Notes under the pieces: model-generated
Told to the model about the DNA's origin: nothing
Database searches by the model: none
The model's input: only the letters and a program-made list of their open reading frames with translations
Program-made: the position numbers and the translations under genes
Shown here: piece by piece, positions 6,110 to 7,850 of the stretch
Position numbering within the stretch: the stretch's first letter is position 1
How the letters are laid out: each line of letters begins with the position of its first letter
Source: Prevotella sp. UBA2746
Lineage (GTDB): Bacteria; Bacteroidota; Bacteroidia; Bacteroidales; Bacteroidaceae
Length of the DNA stretch: 7,850 nt
Assembly: GCA_002353555.1 (NCBI GenBank)
Contig: DEJO01000052.1
Coordinates: 14,019 to 21,868, forward strand
Direction of reading: 5' to 3'

Positions 6110-7850
6110 CCTCTACTATTTCGTTGGAAAACACGTACCACAGGTAGCCCCTCACATGCTCATGCCCCATCTTGCTGAGCAGCTGCATGTAGATGCGCAC
6201 CTGATTGTGATAGTCATCGCGAGGACGTCCGAACTTGAAATCGACGACCACCGTCTCCTTGCCGTCGGTCATCACGCGGTCGGGGCGTCGCTCATAGGCT
6301 ACGTCCGTCTCGGGGTCAACGTCGAGGATGGCGCATTCGTTGAAGAGGGTCCATCGGTCGGAGTACCATTCAGCCACTCGCTTGTCCTCGAAACGCTTGC
6401 GGATCATACTCTCCAGTCGCTCGCGGGTGATGTTCCTGTCGTACAGGATGCCGTCGAGCTCCATGCGTTGCAGGGCACGCTCCACATCGTCAACGGTGCG
6501 AATGCTGGCAAACACATTGTGCAGCACACTGCCCAGTCGGATGTACTCGGTGCGCTGCTGCTCGTCGTCATCGGGCAGTGCGGCAAAGTTGCGGCTGTCG
6601 TTGCTCTGTCGGAACTCAGTCTTCTGACTGAAGGTCTCAAGGCCGATGTGCAGCGGAGTGCTCTCTTGTAGGAACACGTTCTTCGACTTGTCGTCGTTGT
6701 CGCTATCGGCTTTCTTGTCCGTGTCGGCTGTGCTGTCTTCCAGCGTGCCGTATTCCAGCAACAGAGTGGCCTGCTTGTCGTCCTTACCAGAAAGCATCGC
6801 TCCCTGCAGCAGACCGGCCACTCGCGGCAGGCATTTCTCTATGACCGCCGAGCGCCCAGTCTTGGTGCCTCGCTTGCCTATTACCATGAGCCCTTTCGAG
6901 GCACGTGTGAAAGCCACATAGAGCAGGTTCAGGTTATCGACCACGTTCTGCTGGTGCTCCTCTTCGTAGTCGGCTTCGTAGATGGTGCCCAAGAGCCCTT
7001 TCTGAGAGTAGTCGATGGGTACGATGGGCAGACGGTTGAAGGGCGCTTCGTGGGGCTGGCACCACAGAATGTTGCTGTGCTCCATCGACCAGTCGCAGAA
7101 GGGTATGAACACGTAAGGGAATTCCAGTCCCTTCGACTTGTGAATGCTGATGAGCCGGATGCCGTTTACCTCCGGACTCTGTATGGTGAGCTCGCAGAGC
7201 GTCTCGTCCCATTCGGCAAGGAAGGCCGGAATGTCGGTCGATTGCTCGTTGACGTATGCACTCACCTGGTCGAAGAACGCAAAGAGATAGGCGCTCTGCC
7301 CCTCCATGTGCTGCAGTTGGAAGATGGAGCAGAGCCGTTCCGTGAGTTCGTAGAGCGGCAGCCGCAGCAGTTCGTCGCGATGCTCGGCAAACTCAGCTGG
7401 GAGCATGCTGTCGAGCGTTCCTTCGTGCAGGGGCTGGTGTGCATACATGCGTGCCAGGTATGCCTTTGAGATGAAGTCGTCGGGATGGATGAGCAGGCGC
7501 AGCGCCTGAATGATGATCTGTATGGCTGGCGAAGCGTCAAGACGGAAGGCCTCGTCGCTCACGATGCTCACCTCGGGCTTGTGCTCCATGAAGTAGTTGG
7601 CTATGAGCGGAATGAGATGGTTGGAGCGCACCAGAATGGCAATAGCAGCGGTGGGAATGCCCAGTTGGATGAGCTGGCTCACCTGCTGCACCAGCTGGTC
7701 CAGCACGCGCATCTGATAATCGTCATTGGGCAGCAGGGCAATGCTCACGTAGCCGCTCATGGGCTTCTTATCAGGCACCTTCTGTTCCACGTCGTTGTAG
7801 GCAGCAACACCCTCTGAGCTGGCGGCCTCGGTGAAGAACTTGTTGTTGAA
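6099..7850 (-). CDS. addA: AddA-like UvrD-type helicase/nuclease, C-terminal part (start beyond the window)
   Basis: Only the C-terminal 583 residues are in the window; the frame is open through the right edge, so the GTG at 7790 is not the true start. The product is the AddA-type motor of AddAB, a 3'-5' superfamily 1 helicase fused to a nuclease. Numbering visible residues from the edge, LVRSN near 73-77 fits motif IV, SIHKSKGLEFPYVFI (235-249) is motif V and LLYVAFTRASKGL (309-321) is motif VI. An acidic, Asp/Ser/Lys-rich stretch (about 370-392) links to a RecB-like nuclease with His444 (SVLHNVF), Asp524 (RRPDRV), Asp537 and Lys539 (VVVDFKFG) and QxxxY at 550-554, so the active site looks intact. 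Family members are about 1,050-1,150 residues, so roughly 500 residues including the Walker A and B motifs should lie to the right. The addB-like gene follows 16 bases downstream. Confidence 0.92.
   Translation of the reverse strand, partial: FNNKFFTEAASSEGVAAYNDVEQKVPDKKPMSGYVSIALLPNDDYQMRVLDQLVQQVSQLIQLGIPTAAIAILVRSNHLIPLIANYFMEHKPEVSIVSDEAFRLDASPAIQIIIQALRLLIHPDDFISKAYLARMYAHQPLHEGTLDSMLPAEFAEHRDELLRLPLYELTERLCSIFQLQHMEGQSAYLFAFFDQVSAYVNEQSTDIPAFLAEWDETLCELTIQSPEVNGIRLISIHKSKGLEFPYVFIPFCDWSMEHSNILWCQPHEAPFNRLPIVPIDYSQKGLLGTIYEADYEEEHQQNVVDNLNLLYVAFTRASKGLMVIGKRGTKTGRSAVIEKCLPRVAGLLQGAMLSGKDDKQATLLLEYGTLEDSTADTDKKADSDNDDKSKNVFLQESTPLHIGLETFSQKTEFRQSNDSRNFAALPDDDEQQRTEYIRLGSVLHNVFASIRTVDDVERALQRMELDGILYDRNITRERLESMIRKRFEDKRVAEWYSDRWTLFNECAILDVDPETDVAYERRPDRVMTDGKETVVVDFKFGRPRDDYHNQVRIYMQLLSKMGHEHVRGYLWYVFSNEIVEVNI

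Noticed and set aside
6954..7469. Plus-strand open frame of 171 codons opposite the addA-like gene
   Set aside because: The minus strand here encodes helicase motifs V and VI in one continuous frame. The plus-strand product has Val/Glu-rich composition typical of an antisense shadow.
3146..7850. Possibility that the nuclease-helicase pair is a new anti-phage defence system
   Set aside because: Domain order, the CX2CX5C Fe-S signature, intact RecB-type nuclease motifs and tight pairing of the two genes fit housekeeping AddAB. No mobile-element or defence-island genes are nearby.

Overview
The window looks like chromosomal core sequence from a Bacteroidales bacterium, most likely Prevotella or a close relative. 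This is an inference from gene content: an ssb–gldE pair, an AddAB pair of the Bacteroidetes type, and mostly weak Shine-Dalgarno sites. No rRNA gene, insertion sequence, CRISPR array or phage gene is visible, and coding density is very high.

Layout, left to right. Bases 1-20 are the 3' end of a tRNA with an encoded CCA. A complete tRNA-Gly (anticodon GCC, no encoded CCA) follows at 45-117. A 179-residue protein of unknown function starts only 35 bases later (153-692). Next is a tight rightward cluster: ssb (742-1155), gldE (1155-2480, overlapping the ssb stop by one base) and a YigZ/IMPACT-family gene (2500-3087). A 58-base convergent gap holding a hairpin (3097-3125) separates this from a leftward pair. 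That pair is an AddB-like Fe-S nuclease subunit (3146-6082) and, upstream of it, the C-terminal half of an AddA-like UvrD-type helicase/nuclease (6099 to beyond 7850), 16 bases apart.

How the genes fit together. The leftward pair would form the AddAB helicase-nuclease that resects double-strand DNA ends for RecA-dependent repair. In both subunits the PD-(D/E)XK residues are intact, and the AddB-like subunit keeps all four cysteines expected for the 4Fe-4S cluster. SSB coats the single-stranded DNA that such repair and replication produce. GldE is a membrane CNNM/CBS/CorC-type protein whose relatives handle divalent cations or assist gliding; here no gldD follows it. YigZ is a conserved cytosolic protein of unsettled function.

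I see no convincing undescribed multi-gene system. The items most worth a second look are the orphan 179-residue protein beside the tRNAs, GldE without GldD, the AddB-like protein without a visible Walker A motif, and the small RNA or DNA structures between genes.
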